Shown one piece after another: positions 34,446 through 45,354 of a stretch of DNA of 64,000 nucleotides. The stretch's first letter is position 1. Each line of letters opens with the position of its first letter. The notes beneath the pieces were generated by a model, which had not been told where the DNA came from, searched no databases, and saw nothing but the letters and a program-made list of their open reading frames with translations. Origin of the DNA: Rhyacophila brunnea (lineage: Eukaryota; Arthropoda; Insecta; Trichoptera; Rhyacophilidae); NCBI GenBank assembly GCA_022495005.1, contig JAGYXB010001569.1:1674001-1738000 (forward strand), given 5' to 3'. The position numbers were made by a program, and so were the translations under genes.

Positions 34446-34524
34446 ATTGTTTTCTGTCTTTCCCTTGTATTTCCATGGTTTTTATTACGTATTTTTAAGT
34501 GTTTTATTTATATATGAATTTGAT

Positions 34525-34600
34525 CTCAATACTATACGGCCATATGTAACAGATTACGTTAAACTGTGATACGACGAACTGCATACGTACAATTTTGCGG
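34525..34600. repeat. CACCGTG-type MITE fragment
   Basis: Contains CTATACGGCCATATG, AACTGTGATACGACGAACTG and CATACGTACAATTTTGCGG. Confidence 0.55.
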
Positions 34601-34794
34601 ACACGACCAAAGTTATCAATTTTCATACTTCATTCTTCAAATAAATTACAATTCCCTAATAAATTCTTATACCTAATAAATTACTTTATAATTATTATAT
34701 ATAGAAAATAATAACAAGATAAAAATAACTTTTTATATACAACGTTTTTGAATTTTCTGTTGAATTATTATGCTCAAACTTGTACTTGATATTG

Positions 34795-35030
34795 TTGTTT
34801 TTATTTAATAAAACGCAATTTTATTTTGTAGTACTGATTCCACTTTTAATCAATAGATTAGGACCGGTTTCGTCCGCCTCAGTGGGACATTTTCAACTGA
34901 ATACATTTTTTTTAAACAATATTTATCAAACAAAAATGTCCCACTGAGGCGGACGAAACCGGTCCTAATCTATTGATAAAAAATGGAATAAGTACTACAA
35001 AAAAATGCGTTTTATTAAATAAAAACAACA
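34795..35030. repeat. Foldback repeat, copy 1
   Basis: Arms containing AATAAAACGCA, TCAATAGATTAGGACCGG and TTTCGTCCGCCTCAGTGGGA, and their inverses, surround a loop of about 35 bp. A second copy is at 41325-41540. Both are followed by CACCATGAATTGACAGTTAAC, so the foldback sits at the same point of repeat family A in both places. Confidence 0.8.
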
Positions 35031-35077
35031 ATACAATGCAGTTCCACCATGAATTGACAGTTAACAAAATAAAAGAA

Positions 35078-35584
35078 AATTGTACTTGATATGAAGTAAA
35101 TAAAAAACAAGAAACAAACAAATATAGAAATACTGAATACTGAAATGTCATTTTGATTTCCATAGTAACGCACGTATATATTAATAATTTAGTTGCTAGG
35201 ACCACCAAGCAACATTAGCAACCAATAATAGTGGATTGGATTACGGAATTGTACTTGATATGAAGTAAATAAAAAACAAGAAACAAACAAATATAGAAAT
35301 ACTGAATACTGAAATGTCATTTTGATTTCCATAGTAACGCACGTATATATTAATAATTTAGTTGCTAGGACCACCAAGCAACATTAGCAACCAATAATAG
35401 TGGATTGGATTACGGAATTGTACTTGATATGAAGTAAATAAAAAACAAGAAACAAACAAATATAGAAATACTGAATACTGAAATGTCATTTTGATTTCCA
35501 TAGTAACGCACGTATATATTAATAATTTAGTTGCTAGGACCACCAAGCAACCTTAGCAACCAATAATAGTGGATTGGATTACGG
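35078..35584 (+). repeat. 169-bp tandem repeat, three nearly identical units
   Basis: Units at 35078, 35247 and 35416 each run from AATTGTACTTGATATG to GGATTGGATTACGG and are almost identical (for example CAACATTAGC in two units, CAACCTTAGC in the third). The single-copy version is present in the family A copies at 40829 and 46552. The matching 62-codon frames on the minus strand reflect the repeat, not a gene. Confidence 0.92.
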
Positions 35585-35649
35585 ATTTCTTCCGAAATAA
35601 CTTTTCATACAGAACAGAATTAACGGAAAGTGAATTCAATTCTACTTAA

Positions 35650-36883
35650 GAGGACGTTCTACAGAATTGGCCTTGAGAATTGAAAATATGATTTTTTAAC
35701 ATGTGGTCCATAATATCTGGTCTACTAGTTAATATAAAAAGGTCGTGTCAAAGTTGTTTGTGTTAATAAATTTGCTCTATGACTGATCCGACTCATATTT
35801 CACATGTATTTCATCAGGGCTGTCGAAGACATTAATCATATATATTTATAATTTTAAATTTTTATTTATAATATATATTATTTAAGTTTTGTGCATCTAA
35901 TGCCGGGTCCACACTGGCAACAAGTTAATTTGCTGGCAACCTCGTCAGATTTTACGATAATTATGATGATTATCGTAAAATTTCTTAAGCAATTATGGTA
36001 AGTATCGTAAAATTTAATGAGGTTGCCAACAACTTGTTGCCAGTGTGGAAATGGCTTAATATCCACTGTGGTTCACGTAGTGGCATCCTGGGGTTAGCTA
36101 ATTCAGGAAGTCAACACCCATGATAGAATTTTTTCCAGTTTTGGTTGCATTATATTCCAAAACTCTTCTGTAAAAATCGTTTCCGAGGTTATAAATGGAA
36201 ATTTCTCGGTGTACATAGTAAACAAACCTACGAATAAAAAAGACAAAAAGGAACATACTGATTCATCGCAGTAAAATCTGGTAATCAAATTCGCCATTTT
36301 GAAAAGCGACGATTTTGCGTAAACAAATATCACGTGGTCTGTACGTGTGCGGCAAGCTTCGAATGTGTTTGTAATTTTGTGCAAAGTGCGAATGTAATGT
36401 TTTCAAATAATTGATATGGATTAATTATACCATCGTATTATTTTCTCGAAATCATAAACATACTATAATAGTATTTGAGTATCATGAGTATCAACCTATG
36501 TTCAATTTGAATTGGGTTATAATACTAATATACCCGTATATATATCAATAGTATGTTTGCTACAAAATCCACCCAAGTTATCAGTACGTACTTGCACAGG
36601 TTTGATTAAAAACTATGATGAAATTAACATTTTAAAAATATGAATGCTTAATATTATTTTGACAGCCCTGTTTTCTGTGGGCTTTACATCTCGCAGGTGT
36701 TCATTAAAAAAATAATAATACTCCGCGGCAGAAATTATCAGTAATAATAATAATGTTTCTTGAAATAAAATCTCCGATGATTAGTGATTTTTGCGAAAAG
36801 ATCGATTTAAATTAACGTAGTTACGACGCCGAGGTCCTTTTTATACTGAATTATATTTGAACGTCGAGCTCTTCAGCGGCCCC
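35650..36883. mobile_element. TTAA-targeting element (piggyBac-like MITE), copy 1
   Basis: TTAA at 35646-35649 and 36884-36887 flanks 1234 bp that begin GAGGACGTTCTACAG and end CTCTTCAGCGGCCCC. The weak inverted termini (GRGGMCGYT) fit a piggyBac-type element. Removing it restores the family A sequence seen uninterrupted at 46774-46777 and 31624-31627. A minus-strand frame of 93 codons (36103-36384) is shared with copy 2 but resembles no family that I know. A Harbinger-type MITE is nested at 35901-36056. Confidence 0.85.
35901..36056. mobile_element. Tourist/Harbinger-type palindromic MITE, copy 1
   Basis: TAA at 35898-35900 and 36057-36059. Termini TGCCGGGTCCACACTGGCAA against a decayed inverse ending TGTGGAAATGGCT. 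The interior holds inverted ATTATCGTAAAATT motifs. It is nested in the TTAA element and also present in copy 2, but not in the third relative at 56595. Confidence 0.85.
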
Positions 36884-37058
36884 TTAAAGATGGCTAAAAG
36901 TATTAAAAGAATGCATTGGCATCGTGTTCTGATATATTCTAAAAGTTTTAAATGTCTAGCTAGTCGGGAAGTTAGTTAAAAATCGATTGCAAGATTTGTA
37001 CCGGATAAACAACCACCGGACAATTAAGAATACGAGCTAATAAAAACGTTGTAAAATA

Positions 37059-37668
37059 CGATAGCTCTAAAGTTGAAAATGGGCCTATGAAAATGCATAC
37101 ATATCAGCCGCGGTACCTACAGATAAATTCTCAAGGTAGTCATATGGTCAAATCGTGGCCAGCAATCAATCGCGAAAGCCACGGGCAAGGCCGGTCGGTT
37201 AAATGCAAAATGCATCCGCGAATCTGCACAAAGTGCATTATCAAATATATTTGCATATGACGCCTACTATGTAGGCGTCATATTCAAGGTGAACAAATAA
37301 AATGAATCGTATAATATTTACAAGAGTACTGACTTAGCAACGAGCAAAATTCGTGTGGCACAACGGAGACTGATGGATGTAAAACACAAATTGATTATTA
37401 TTTTTTTTTTAGAAATATAATTCATTTATGTTAGAACTACCTACATATAAAATATTACATCTATTACTAGAGAATGCATTACCGGTGTTCGGTAACCGAT
37501 TAAACAGTAAAATTTTAATTTATTATTACCGATATTTCGGTAAATTAAAAAACGTGCCTATGTTTACTTTCTAACGTGATTATGTACGTTTTATATTATT
37601 AATCTGTAATATCATGCACCGAAGTTATTCGTAGCTGTGTTTGCTTGTGTTAGGAAAATTTTATAGTA
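37059..37668. other. No gene or element recognised
   Basis: AT-rich. Contains a short hairpin TGACGCCTACTATGTAGGCGTCA at about 37257-37280 and a T-rich run near 37405. No coding pattern. Confidence 0.4.
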
Positions 37669-38004
37669 AGTACACACGCACGTTCTTGCTCGATGGTTTT
37701 ACGCTTATTCCAACATGTCTCAACGTGTGTATCAACTGGCTCGAAATCGAACAAATTGCGCGATCCGAAAAAGATTGAAGATCCGTAATTCTTGCTCGAT
37801 GCAGTTTGAGTGAGGGAGTGAGGACGCACCGGCAAGGTTCGTGTGGTCTCGCTCTCACTCGTGGTCGAAGTCGTGGCGGTGCGACGGTGGCCTCACAACA
37901 TCTTGTGTCGAGTTGCTCGACTGTGTGGACGCAACGGCGAGCATGCGTCCAAGTCAACATGCTCGATCGAGCAAAACCGTCGAGCAAGAACGTACATGGG
38001 TACT
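37669..38004. mobile_element. MITE with GTTCTTGCTCGA termini
   Basis: Left end AGTACACACGCACGTTCTTG continuing CTCGATGGTTTTACGC. Right end is the inverse with few changes. The GC-rich interior repeats GCTCGA several times and holds overlapping open frames on both strands, which I take to be chance results of high GC. Target duplication unclear. Confidence 0.7.
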
Positions 38005-38039
38005 AGGCTTTTGAGGTTACTTCAGGCATACTATCACCC

Positions 38040-38230
38040 TTAAGGCGATACCTACCTACCAGAGGCACCTAGCCGAAAAATACGAAGCTTGCAATTTGAG
38101 ACATTTTTTTTGATATTTTACAATTACAACTGTATTAATAAAATATAAATGTCTATATAAGTTGAAATCATTTTTTTATATCAAATAGAGCTTCAATATT
38201 GAGACCATACCTAAATAAGATTTCTTATAA
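38040..38230 (+). repeat. Dispersed repeat, second copy at 54775-55135
   Basis: Shares ACCTACCAGAGGCACCTAGC, AAATACGAAGCTTGCAATTT and the following AT-rich part with 54790-54880 and 55070-55135, where about 180 bp extra separates the halves. Class unknown. Confidence 0.6.
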
Positions 38231-38803
38231 ATAAAAAGGAATGTTGTGACCCGAGTACATGGCCCCCACACCCTGAAGCGGGCCTCAGGCAAGGATCTGT
38301 GGTAGACTCCCTACCTATCACTAAGATTAAAGGCAGTATGGCGCTCTACAGTAACTTGTTCCAAATGGTGTTCGATGAAAAATTAAGAGTATTTAGTAGA
38401 TTTTTAGTATCTTTTAATACATCCACTTAAATTATTGAATTGTCAAGTAACGACACACATCAAAAATTGCATCACATAACTACATGTTTTAAAGCCATAA
38501 TCCACATTAATATTTAAAGTAAATTAGCGCCGCAGGCGACATTTTTACTACTAGGGTCAAGGCCTGAACAAAAACGATGCATAAGTGCGAGTGAGAAAGT
38601 ATTCGGCACCCTTATAATCTCTGCGACACGCGCTAGAGTAAGATAAAAGGTTTACAGATGTGGGAGATGGTTTGCTACGGTGTAGCCGCCAAATCTTACC
38701 ATATTGCTTAACTAAGCGTCGATAACCGTGTTGCTAAAATTGCTATTTTTTGTGTTAAACATAAAGTCAGTGGTAAATATTTTTAGTTAATTAAGTAGAA
38801 AAG

Positions 38804-38874
38804 ATGGTTCTGTATGTTGTATTAATTTGTGGTAGCCGTACTGATAAGCAAGAAGATGGTATTACGTTTCATAG
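38804..38874 (+). CDS. Possible first exon of a THAP-domain protein
   Basis: An ATG in good context (AAAAGATGG) opens 23 codons ending exactly at a consensus donor (CATAG/GTAAGT). The peptide contains ICGSRTDK and GITFHR, the pattern at the start of THAP zinc fingers, where C-x(2-4)-C is followed by a basic stretch and then F-H-x-F-P. THAP domains bind DNA and occur in host regulators and P-element-type transposases. The first zinc cysteine is a tyrosine here (TAT for TGT). The next exon was not found, so this may be a degenerate transposon or gene fragment. Confidence 0.4.
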
Positions 38875-39715
38875 GTAAGTTGATACATGTTCGTGATAAT
38901 TTATTTGTATATTATTATATATTTTAATATAAGTGACCGTGTTTCTTTAAAATAACTTAAATTGTGGATATTTTTACCTAATGGTTGCATTTTAACCGCT
39001 TAAAAATACTATATAACGTAAAAAAATAGAAACATGTATTTTAATTCTGAGCGTCTAATGCGAGCACTTTGGGCGAGCACTAGCGAAATGGTCTATGGTC
39101 TCGAACATTTGAATACGAATGCGTTCGCTCGCCCACAAACCAAACGCACGGCACGCAGCTTCATTTAGCAATGCAATGGGTGGCATCTAGATGTATCTAT
39201 AGTCTAAGATTAGGGTCAATTTGTGATGTATGTATGTCATCTGGTTGTCCCACCACGCCGGGCCCCCAGGCTAGAGCCCTGTCACCCCCCCGTGGGGGTC
39301 ATCCATGTCTGAGTATATCGACTACGAAGATGTAGAAGAATACCTACAAATTTTATTAAACCAACAGCTTGTTATTACAGTATAATAAATAATAATATGT
39401 AGTCTTCCACCCGTCCCCTATTCATTCATCTGGATTCTCTCCTTGACAGCCAATTTGCAGGCAAACTACATAATTTCGTTCATTTGACTTATGATTCATT
39501 CCATGTGAACAAGAATCACGTGCACCAATGAACAGACGCCTCGTGGTAGTTGTTTAGTTCAATTAAGTAAAGATAGATTATGGTGATTGAATGTAGACAT
39601 AGATATAGCAAGTATCAGTGATCTTCAAAAAAAATCGTTCACATCGCCTTTAGTGAGTAAAGTTTTTTACGGCGTATTAAAAATCGTCTCCGGAAACTTG
39701 TACATAATAATATTA

Positions 39716-40102
39716 TGCAGTTCGCCGTATCGCACTTCACCGTGAAATGTGAATCGGAAATATATGCCCGTATATTAAAGACCGTCCAACCTCTTCGGGT
39801 CGTATAGTACTGACATAAAATTCAACACGGTTCTTGCCGGTTTACACTGTACAGGAAACCAGCAGCAAACAAATTTATTTTGGAAATAGCCGATTTACTG
39901 GATTATTAATTTGTTATGTTAGGTTGGGTTTTCATTCTTGAATTTATGCATTTTGCCAAAATCAGCTATGAAAATTAAAATACTGTTAAATTAAATCTAA
40001 TAAAATTGGAGACCGTATGATATACCTACGGTCATCTTTTCCCGATAGAAAGCTCATGGCGAACTGTGCCACGGTGAAATGTTTTACGTACAATTTACAT
40101 GT
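39716..40102 (-). mobile_element. CACCGTG-type MITE, near-complete copy
   Basis: Runs from GCAGTTCGCCGTATCGCAC to ACGTACAATTTACATGTAA, inverse in orientation to 30848-31196. Internal blocks GACCGTCCAACCTCTTCGGG, GGTTCTTGCCGGTTTACA and TTTTGCCAAAATCAGCTATG are shared with all longer copies. Confidence 0.8.
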
Positions 40103-40270
40103 AAGTCACGCATGACAAAGAAACTGACATTCGGAAAGCCGAAAGGCAAACGAAGTCTTGAAGATGGTATTGAGTTAGATTTAAAGACATTAGACGTCCT
40201 AAACTGCCGGATGACCCCAAGACCCACAAATGGTTATAGCGTCAGGAGTAGAAGAATAACCTATGCTTCT
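40103..40270 (+). pseudogene. Non-LTR retrotransposon C-terminal fragment (tentative)
   Basis: The frame reads KKLTFGKPKGKRSLEDGIEL and then DLKTLDVLNCR. GKRxxxRWEDGIxxDLKTLGVxNWR is the usual ending of several reverse-transcriptase proteins, with the RGRPK-W part missing here. The match is short, so confidence is limited. Confidence 0.45.
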
Positions 40271-40828
40271 GAAGTGTTCCATATTATGTATTTGTGCAAT
40301 ATAATATTCGAGATGACATGGTATTGCGAAGGGCATATTGTCAGATCGTGTTAAAATGACACATTTAACATAATTGACAGGTATAGTATAATTAATTATA
40401 ATAAACCAAGGCATGTTTCATTTTTACACAATAGAATATGTTGTTGAATGACGATAATTATTACAATTAGTAATTTATTAGCAAGGTTACTAAGCACACT
40501 ATATTAAGCTTGTTTATTAAATTGTTATTAGATGTTATCAGTACATGCACAATATACATAGTAGCGCTAATAATTAGTAATGTTCAGTAACACGAATGCG
40601 TTGCAAATTCATCATTTTCGAATAAGCACCTAATTTGCAAAATACGTATCTGGCGTACATTCGTTGCATTGCGTTCAACACCGCACAATGCTTAATCCTT
40701 TATTGCCCAGTGGTTTCACTGAGAAACCACCTGCTGTTATTTTTGTGCTGCCATTGCCATCTAGTTTTGAGTAGCCGCATTTTTTTATAATGATAAACTA
40801 TACAGTAATCTATATTGTATTAAATAAT

Positions 40829-41270
40829 TACAAGATAAAAATAACTTTTTATATACGACGTTTTTAAATTTTCTGTTGAATCATATAAACTTAACAATTA
40901 TATGTATTAATAAAAACTTTTTATTGTACTTGATAGAAATACTGAATAAATATAGAATACTGAAATGTCATTTTGACATTTCATATTGATTTCCATAGTA
41001 ACGCACGTATATGTTAATAATTTAGTTGCTAGGACCCCCTTAGCAACCAACAATAATATATTTCCATACAAAACAGAATTAACTGAAAATGAATTCAATT
41101 CTGCTTAAAAATGTTTAAAAGTATTAAAATGTCTAGCTAGTGCGGAAGTTAGTTAAAAATCTTCAATCGTCCAATACAAATCTTGGACAAACAAGAAAAA
41201 ATTTATACTGGACACACAAAAAAAATCTGTACCGGACAAACATACGAGCTAATAAAAACGTGGTAAAATA
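40829..41270 (+). repeat. Dispersed repeat family A, copy 3
   Basis: From ACAAGATAAAAATAACTTTT to GAGCTAATAAAAACGTGGTA. It carries a single version of the 169-bp segment that is triplicated at 35078-35584, in a partly deleted form, and an unoccupied site corresponding to the TTAA insertion point. Confidence 0.75.
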
Positions 41271-41324
41271 AAGTTCACGGTCTAAAAACGGTTACAACAG
41301 ATTTATACTTAACTAAATGATTGT

Positions 41325-41540
41325 ATTGTTGTTTAATTTAATAAAACGCATTTTTTGTAGTACTTATTCCACTTTAATCAATAAATTAGGACCGGTTTCG
41401 TCCGCCTCAGAGGGACATTTTCAACTTTCATTCAGATGAAAATCTCCCTCTGAGGCGGACGAAACCGTTCCTAATTTGTTGATCAAAAGTGGAATAAGTA
41501 CCTACTAAAAAAAAAATGCGTTTTATTAAATTAAACATCA
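41325..41540. repeat. Foldback repeat, copy 2
   Basis: Arms AATAAAACGCATTTTTTGTA, AATTAGGACCGGTTTCGTCC and GCCTCAGAGGGA with their inverses. Same structure as 34795-35030, with a different loop sequence. Confidence 0.8.
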
Positions 41541-41761
41541 ATACAATGCAGTTGCACCATGAATTGACAGTTAACAAAATAAAAGAAACTAAATGATTGT
41601 ACCGAAGTTAGATATGTTGAGTGCTATCACATGAAGAGAATTCAAGTAAAATCACACTATATTTAAAATATCAAAATATTGTCTGGTAAGTCTTTCTAAG
41701 AATTTTTTTATATTATGTAGTCATAATATAAAGCAGCTACTTAAATATAACTCATTAAAAT

Positions 41762-41849
41762 CGGTCCCGAAGGTTTCGGGACTATGTTCACCAATCCCGG
41801 GATTCATTGGTATCGAAAATTGACCGGGATCCCAGGATTGGATTCCCTA
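41762..41849. repeat. hAT terminal fragment (family of 20691-21415)
   Basis: Contains AATCCCGGGATTCATTGGTA and ends AGGATTGGATTCCCTA, the right terminus of the family. The rest is missing. Confidence 0.75.
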
Positions 41850-41875
41850 CTGTGCACTAACGAGACTGTACGTAA

Positions 41876-42028
41876 TGCCGGGTCCACACTGGCAACATGT
41901 CGCGCGACAACCTCGTTAAACTTTACGATAAGTATGATAATTATCGTAAAATTTCTTAAGCAACTATGATAATTATCGTAAAATTTAACGAGGTTGTCGC
42001 GCGACATGTTGCCAGTGTGGACCCGGCA
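41876..42028. mobile_element. Tourist/Harbinger-type palindromic MITE, intact copy
   Basis: TAA at 41873-41875 and 42029-42031. The 153 bp form an almost perfect palindrome, with termini TGCCGGGTCCACACTGGCAA, arm segment CATGTCGCGCGACAACCTCG and inverted ATTATCGTAAAATTT motifs near the centre. It is the best preserved of three copies (35901, 55647). Confidence 0.92.
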
Positions 42029-42651
42029 TAAGACATGTAGATCTGTATGATATATTGAATAACATGCTGACATGTGAGAACTTTCCAGGAAACTAATTAA
42101 AATTTTCCATCTCATACAAATTTTCTTATCTGCGATCAATTTAAGTAAAATATGATTAAAATATATTTATATTATCTCTCGGAAAATCTTTACCTTCTCT
42201 CTGTAACGTCATAGGGGTTTATAAATACTAACGTACAAAATGATGGCCCACTTATTTTGGTCTAGTGGGGAAATTCGAATTTAATTTTCTGTTCAAAAAA
42301 CGGAAAGAGGCCAGCCCACAAGCCGTGGGTGGTTAATGAGACCAGCGCCAAACAGATAATTACAAGTTGACATGCAATTTCTAGATTACGCAAGAAGAGA
42401 ATAATACAAATAAAACAGTTATTTTTATTAATTGTTAAAGATTGTGAACTAGCTACCCCTTATGACGCCGTCACACACGATTTCCGCTTTCAATAGTCAA
42501 CGTGACACTGTTTAAGGGCTTTATTTACGGAAAAGCTCACCTAATCCACTATTTGACCCTATTGATACTATAATTTGCCTATGAGTTACGAGAAAATAAT
42601 TTGTACCAAAACTAATGACGAATGGACATCTACCAGATTCTTTAGTTATAC

Positions 42652-42955
42652 TTTAATATACCGTTTATACCAAAATTTAAAACTTTCAACCTTCATAAAA
42701 CTCCAGATGCTAAACTGGGCAGGACATGTCCAGCGCATGCCTGAATCACGGATACCAAAGAAGATCCTCGAAGGAAACCCAGGGGGGAAAAGGCCAATGG
42801 GAAAGCGAAATGGGGCGATAACATTACAAAAGATGCCAACCAGCTGCTAAAAATCAGGAACTGGAAAAGGCGTGCAGAGGACCGTTCCGGCTGGAGGACG
42901 GCGGTGAAGGAGGCCAGGGCTCAACTTGAGCTGTAGCGCCATCGAAGAAGAAGAA
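42652..42955 (+). mobile_element. 5'-truncated RTE-like retrotransposon with very long target duplication
   Basis: The frame reads LQMLNWAGHVQRMPESRIPK, then KILEGNPGGKRPMGKR and, after one frame change, DANQLLKIRNWKRRA and WRTAVKEARAQLEL before a stop, and ends in (GAA)n. This is the C-terminus and short repeat tail of an RTE-type element. The host sequence 42564-42651 is repeated, with few changes and one 6-bp gap, at 42956-43037, directly on both sides. Confidence 0.85.
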
Positions 42956-43037
42956 GATCCTATAATTTGCCTAAGAGTTACAAGAAAATAATTTTTACCA
43001 AAACTAATGACGAATGGACCAGATTCTTTAGTTATAC

Positions 43038-44500
43038 CATGCGAATGTAATTCTAACTGGCATAAGTTATCATGTAGTTGTTAGAAATCGGCTTTAGCAT
43101 GTGCATATTTCATTGTGAAAATGTGTAAGTAGTATGAAGGTCTGAAGCAGTTTGAGCAATTGCTCGTTTGGGTATGTCGTTGTTGCTTTTTTTTTAACAA
43201 TTGTGCACTTAGTGTAGTTATCGTTGTTTCATTCACTCACCTATCCATACATGCAATCTACACTGTTTATGGGTTTACCATTTTACTAAAACTAATGTCA
43301 TATTTATAGATGTGGTATAAAAAATCAAATTGAGTGATTATATACACATACTACTAAATTAGGCAATCGAATCCAAGAATGATCCCAAGAATCGATAATT
43401 TTGAACACATTGTACTAGCGACTATTTTAATGTTTCCAAAGGGGATGAATCGTCCTGCGACCGTGCTGACGGCATGGTAAAAATTATCGAATTTCCAATC
43501 AATCCGTGCTTCGGTTTTACTTTTATCGAAGAACAATTTTTGGTTGGTTTTTTTTTATTACCTCATTAAAAAATGACCACTAATATTTCCTGGCAACATC
43601 GATAGTATATATCTTTGTGACCCCTAGAACCTATTTCAATTGTCAGAATGCGTTCCACATAATATTATGTATACGAAAAGTCTATGGGAGCCTGGACTAT
43701 TACTCATATGTAAATTCTCTCATTTAATATGACTGGACAATGTAATAATTTCCGGGAAAATACAGAATAATATGGTGGTAGTACAGCAATGGGCACGCGC
43801 TATTGAAACACTTGTTGAAGTGGAAGAGGAAACAGCATTGTGATGAAACGAAAATAAAATCTTGGGCGAATTCGCGCGTATTCACGGGCTCGCTCTGTCT
43901 ATTAATAATTTCGTATTTTTATTGAATGATGCATTCCCAGTTGCTACGTCGCGGTACAAAGATCGGATCAGATCAGAAACCAGAAAACGGAAACGAAAAT
44001 AATTGAATCAAGCGTGAAGATATGCTAAAAATAATATACGCCGGAGCAGTGTTTGATAACATTTTCTCATCTAGTAACATCTAATTTAAATGCTGTCGCC
44101 TCATAATCAAAGTGACCATCTCTTTCTCCAGAACGAAACAACGAGTTGGTGCTATTATGAAACCATGCCCTCGTAAGCCATGATATTAGTCTTTTCCGAA
44201 GAGTTTTTCTCTGTATGAGCCGTAGCGCGCAGGGCAAGCGAAACGAAACTTTTTCCCAGACCAGAGCACGCTTTGACACTTCTTCAAGCAGCTCTCATTG
44301 ATATTATGGCACACACTAGGACTAGATGCGGGTTGTGATCGAGAAAAAATGCAAATCTTATATCTCGAGAAATTAATTAAGTATCAAAATTTCGAGAATC
44401 TCATTTCTTGAGATATCGATAAACTGAATGGAATTTCTTAACAAAATTTGTTTAAAATACATTCATTCTGAACGGAATCCTTTAAATTTAAAGGTAATTT
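43038..44500. other. No gene recognised
   Basis: A minus-strand frame at 43354-43536 (RIDWKFDNFYHAVS) has protein-like composition but no family that I can name, splice context or second copy. Nothing else was noticed. Confidence 0.35.
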
Positions 44501-44519
44501 TTATTTTTAACCAGAATAC

Positions 44520-44951
44520 AAATCAAATTTATTTATTTTACATATAATGAATATAACAAATTATAAATTCAAAGCGTTCACGACATGACATAAAATAAGT
44601 GTTAATAATTAAAAAAAAAAAAAATACCGAGAAGTGTGAGTTAATAATAAAATAAGAAATAAAATAAGAAAAGACATTAAATAAAATAACAAAAATAACA
44701 AAGTAAAAGTAGATGGAAGCACACAGAGTGAACTTTGATAGACCCTATCTTAAAAACTTATAAAACAACGTCCACCTAAATTCACCCTCACGTAAGTGGA
44801 ATATATCAATATCCGAAGCGATTTCATTAAACATTGTTATTGCCCTCCCAATTGGCATTACTAATGGCAGGTTAGTTCTGCACCGTGGGAGAACAAACAG
44901 CGGATGCCCTCGATCCCTAAGGTATTTATCAGAGACACACAACACCACCAA
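44520..44951 (-). pseudogene. Non-LTR retrotransposon 3' end (RT C-terminus and 3' UTR)
   Basis: The minus strand reads RDRGHPLFVLPRCRTNL, PIGRAITMFNEIASDIDIFH and a stop, followed by a 3' UTR with TGAACGC and an AT-rich tail. HPLFxxPRxRTxxxxxxPxxRAxxLxNxxxxxxDIF is the usual end of reverse-transcriptase proteins of Jockey/CR1-type elements. It is related to 62300-62625 and 12455-12720 and is severely 5'-truncated. Confidence 0.7.
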
Positions 44952-45354
44952 GAATGGCAGAGTTCACATTTACCTAGCTAAATAATAGATCTTGATTTTT
45001 AATATAACGGAATATCAATTTTATTATCGAGAAATCGTGAGCTCTACACATTCCATCCACATAATATAATATAGTATCCCCCTCCTATTACAGTGCACGG
45101 TATTAAAAAACTTAATAATTATAACAGTGCACAGTAATTTTAATGTAATTTTCGGTGTCCATACTTGAAAAACTTTACCAAGTACCTACTCAAACAAAAC
45201 ACTTGTCGTAGAAACAATATCTAAAAGATGATTAAAAAACCTTATTCTTTGGAGATTGAGCCTAAATGTATGTAAATGAACAAACATAACTTGAAAATAC
45301 CTAAGATAAATATACCCACTAGAAAAAATCATATTTGAAAAAATATAACTATAA

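Larger units (their letters stand above)
34713..37058 (+). repeat. Dispersed repeat family A, expanded and interrupted copy
   Basis: The outer parts match the family (ACAAGATAAAAATAACTTTT at the start, GAGCTAATAAAAACGTTGT at the end). Inside it are a foldback (34795-35030), a threefold 169-bp tandem repeat (35078-35584) and a 1234-bp TTAA-type insertion (35650-36883). Confidence 0.75.

Noticed and set aside
34912..35546. Three identical minus-strand frames (VVLATKLLIYTCVTMEIK...) as a small gene family
   Set aside because: They are a by-product of the 169-bp tandem repeat. The same sequence is non-open in other copies of the repeat, and there is no start context or signal of selection.
37661..38043. 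Overlapping arginine-rich frames on both strands as a gene
   Set aside because: They lie wholly inside a GC-rich MITE with inverted termini (37669-38004). Open frames on both strands there reflect composition.
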